Source: JAFTYR01 sp964571375 (GTDB taxonomy: Bacteria > Pseudomonadota > Gammaproteobacteria > Burkholderiales > Burkholderiaceae_F). From it: a DNA stretch of 7,591 nt. The notes under the pieces were generated by a model. It was not told the DNA's origin. It did not search any database and saw nothing but the letters and a program-made list of their open reading frames with translations. The translations under genes were made by a program, and so were the position numbers. Where the stretch lies: positions 1 through 7,591 of the forward strand of contig CAZNBL010000063.1 in assembly GCA_964571375.1 (NCBI GenBank), given 5' to 3'. Below, one piece after another: positions 5,577-7,591 of this stretch; position 1 is the stretch's first letter, and every line of letters begins with the position of its first letter.

Positions 5577-7569
5577 TCCGATCGTCGTTGGTGATGCCGG
5601 GAATCGGCAGTTGGGTAACCACGGAGAAAATTCGATAGCAGCGCATGCAGCGTTCTGCTTCTTCCCGTGCCTGTTCGTCATCGAATCCGAGTTCGACTTC
5701 CTTAAAGTTGCCGACTCGCTCTTCGATGGGGAGCTCATTCATCTTGATGCGCTCTCTGTGGCGGACCGGCAGTACCGGACGCATATCCTTCATGAGATCC
5801 AGGTTCGCAATGATCTGACTCATACGGATGCGCGGAGCAAAACCTACCGAGCCTCGGGTTAAGTATTCATGGATGGATTCGGCTGCGAGCTGACCCTGAC
5901 CCATGCCGCTCACGAGTGTTGTCGGACCTGTGGCGCAGTCGCCGCCCGCAAATACGGCCGGTCGGCTTGTTGCAAGAGAGGCAGTGACAGAAATATTGCC
6001 GCGTCTGTCAAAGAGGATGCCGTCTTCTTCGGTAAAGATCGACTGGTCGATTCTCTGACCGATCGCACTGATGACGTGCTGGCAGGGAATCACGAATTCC
6101 GTACCCGGAATTTCCGTGAGCTTGCCGCGGCCGCCTCCGGGCACCTCTTCCATCTTAAGCTTGATGCACTTCAAGCCCACGACCTTGCCGTCTTCAACGA
6201 CAAGTTCCTTCTGAGCGGTAAGGAAGTGGAAATCGATACCTTCTTCCTTAGCGGCCAAAATTTCTGCGGGGTCGGCAGGAGCCTGTTTTTCGGTACGGCG
6301 ATAGACCACGTGAACCTTGCCGTCGGTAAGACGCACGGCCGAGCGACAGCAGTCCATGGCAACGTTACCGCCGCCTACAACCACAAAGTCACCCTTGAAG
6401 GTGTTGGGACGGTCTTCGTCGACACTGCGTTCGACCTTAAGGAGGAAGTCGAGGCCGTTGCTGTAACCCTGAATATCCTGATCGTCTTCCGGGAAGCCGA
6501 GCTTGACACCGGTCGGACAGCCGACACCTAAGAAGATCGCATTGAAGCCTTCGTTAAAGAGATCGTCGATGTTGAAGTCGCGGCCGAGCTTCTTATTGAA
6601 GTGGAACTTACCGCCCAACTGATCGATAACCGCTGTTTCGGTCTGCAGAAGACCTTTGGGCAAACGGTACGGAGGAATACCGACGAGCGCCATGCCGCCC
6701 GCCTTTCTCTGAGCTTCGAAAATATCGACCTGATAGCCGCGAAGCAGAAGATGGTAGGCGCAGACGATACCGGCGGGACCCGCACCGATCACGGCAATAC
6801 GAGGTGCCAATTCATTAGGCGTCTGATAGGCGTTGCGGAAAATACGGTCCATCGACGTGGACAGCTTGTCGCTTGCGTAGCGCTTCAAGTTCTTGATGTC
6901 GACCGGCGCTTCGAGCTGAGCACGGCGGCAGGCGTGTTCGCAGAATCTTACGCAGACGCGGCCGCAGGAACCGACGAGCGGATAGTGCTTCAAGAGAACG
7001 CCGGTAGCCTTGGCAGGATCCCCGTCACGGATGTAGTCGATGTAGCGCGGCACGTTTACTTTTGCCGGGCATGCTTCGATACAAGGAGCGGTGACGGTGG
7101 AATAACTTCCGGTTTCAAGTGTGAGACCTTCGGTCTTCTTCAATTCGTCCGGGAAATGCTTGATCGCTTCGACCAGTGCATAGGGAGATGTCTGACCGAT
7201 ACCGCAGAAACTCGTGTTACGCATCATACGGCCGACTTCGATGAGATCGTTCCAATCGACTTCGTCGCCGTGACCCTTCACTGCTTTTTCCAGAGCGTCC
7301 ACGATGATGTTGGAGCCGCTTCGGCACGGTGTGCACCTTCCGCAGGATTCGTTCTTTACGCGGGTAAAGAATTCATAGAAGGCTTTGGCTAAGTTGGCTT
7401 TACGCTCGAACACCAAGAAGCCGCGGTGAGAGATGAATACCATCACCGGGTTGCCGTTGTTGAACTGATAAAGCTGCTTGATATCGAGGTCCTGGGGCAT
7501 GGTCGGATTGGGATTCGTGCGGTTGTCGTAAACCTTCTCGTCCCAAACGCCGTAGCAGAGCTGTCGCAT
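5566..7569 (-). CDS. Iron-sulfur flavoprotein: NuoF-type 4Fe-4S module fused to GltD/SfrB-type NAD(P)H oxidoreductase
   Basis: This 667-residue protein is the likely electron-input subunit of the adjacent hydrogenase. Residues 1-65 are not assigned. Residues 74-125 are the NuoF C-terminal cluster module, SCGRCTPCRSG with Cys76, 79, 82 and SFCGIG with Cys122. Residues 160-215 form the GltD/Nfn-like Fe-S domain with Cys163, 167 (CIEACPAKVNVPRYI) and Cys202, 206, 210, 214. The FAD site is GAGPAG at 262-267, with a closing GGD at 542-544. The pyridine-nucleotide site is VVGGGNVAMD near 397-406, followed by YRRT (423-426), whose arginines suggest NADPH over NADH by analogy with GltD. A final Cys pair (641, 644) ends the Fe-S set. 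The FMN/NADH half of NuoF is missing. An in-frame TAA (7587-7585) five codons upstream shows the N-terminus is not truncated by the window. The architecture resembles SfrB of Geobacter/Pelobacter. A full glutamate synthase role is unlikely because no large subunit is present. Confidence 0.9.
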   Translation of the reverse strand: MRQLCYGVWDEKVYDNRTNPNPTMPQDLDIKQLYQFNNGNPVMVFISHRGFLVFERKANLAKAFYEFFTRVKNESCGRCTPCRSGSNIIVDALEKAVKGHGDEVDWNDLIEVGRMMRNTSFCGIGQTSPYALVEAIKHFPDELKKTEGLTLETGSYSTVTAPCIEACPAKVNVPRYIDYIRDGDPAKATGVLLKHYPLVGSCGRVCVRFCEHACRRAQLEAPVDIKNLKRYASDKLSTSMDRIFRNAYQTPNELAPRIAVIGAGPAGIVCAYHLLLRGYQVDIFEAQRKAGGMALVGIPPYRLPKGLLQTETAVIDQLGGKFHFNKKLGRDFNIDDLFNEGFNAIFLGVGCPTGVKLGFPEDDQDIQGYSNGLDFLLKVERSVDEDRPNTFKGDFVVVGGGNVAMDCCRSAVRLTDGKVHVVYRRTEKQAPADPAEILAAKEEGIDFHFLTAQKELVVEDGKVVGLKCIKLKMEEVPGGGRGKLTEIPGTEFVIPCQHVISAIGQRIDQSIFTEEDGILFDRRGNISVTASLATSRPAVFAGGDCATGPTTLVSGMGQGQLAAESIHEYLTRGSVGFAPRIRMSQIIANLDLMKDMRPVLPVRHRERIKMNELPIEERVGNFKEVELGFDDEQAREEAERCMRCYRIFSVVTQLPIPGITNDDRKGA

Positions 7570-7586
7570 CGCGTCGTCACTCCTTT
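7570..7586 (-). promoter_or_regulatory. Ribosome binding site of the flavoprotein gene
   Basis: AAAGGAG (7586-7580 on the - strand) precedes the ATG at 7569 with a 10-nt spacer, slightly long but usable. A TGA overlapping the end of the site, or the in-frame TAA at 7587-7585, could be the stop of a further upstream operon gene. Only 22 nt remain in the window, so neither that nor a promoter can be judged. Confidence 0.6.
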
Positions 7587-7591
7587 AATAC

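Noticed and set aside
5869..7392. Long + strand open frames (5869-6531 and 6601-7392) opposite the flavoprotein
   Set aside because: Both are antisense shadows of a protein with intact FAD, NAD(P)H and Fe-S motifs, and they show low-complexity, motif-free translations.
5566..7569. Glutamate synthase small subunit (gltD)
   Set aside because: The GltD-like fold is present, but the NuoF-type cluster module, the coupling to a hydrogenase gene and the absence of a large subunit argue for a hydrogenase partner.

Overview
The window looks like a chromosomal segment of a strict anaerobe, probably Gram-negative. At the left edge is the C-terminus of a superoxide-reductase-type protein. The right half encodes a complete modular [FeFe] hydrogenase with a flavoprotein electron-input subunit. 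Base composition looks moderately GC-rich by eye, and Shine-Dalgarno sites are clear at most genes. I suspect a gut Sutterellaceae-like proteobacterium or a comparable anaerobe. That taxonomic guess rests on gene content and style only and is weak.

Layout, left to right. (1) Positions 1-48, + strand: last 15 codons of a desulfoferrodoxin/superoxide reductase. It converges on queC across an intrinsic terminator (65-108). (2) Positions 121-1112, - strand: a two-gene unit of a small heavy-metal-associated (HMA) protein followed by queC (7-cyano-7-deazaguanine synthase). Both genes have local RNA hairpins beside their Shine-Dalgarno sites. (3) Positions 1113-1345: AT-rich divergent intergenic region. 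(4) Positions 1346-1873, +: small nitroreductase-family flavoprotein. (5) Positions 1960-3090, +: an unrecognised 376-residue protein, apparently all-helical, ending in a strong terminator. (6) Positions 3260-3691, +: an unrecognised, very acidic 143-residue protein, ending in a terminator shared with the convergent hydrogenase operon. (7) Positions 7569-3764, -: a tightly coupled pair. The first gene is a 667-residue iron-sulfur flavoprotein that joins a NuoF-type 4Fe-4S module to a GltD-type NAD(P)H oxidoreductase. The second is a 599-residue [FeFe] hydrogenase with four accessory cluster sites.

The hydrogenase pair is the functional centre of the window. The inferred electron path is NAD(P)H to FAD to 4Fe-4S clusters of the flavoprotein, then the hydrogenase's accessory clusters and the H-cluster, giving reversible H2 production coupled to the pyridine nucleotide pool. 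The flavoprotein lacks the FMN/NADH-binding half of NuoF, so this does not look like the classical HydABC or HndABCD arrangement. It resembles the SfrB-type partner arrangement known from Geobacter/Pelobacter. No maturation genes (hydE, hydF, hydG) are in the window. I found no mobile elements, CRISPR arrays, tRNAs or rRNAs.
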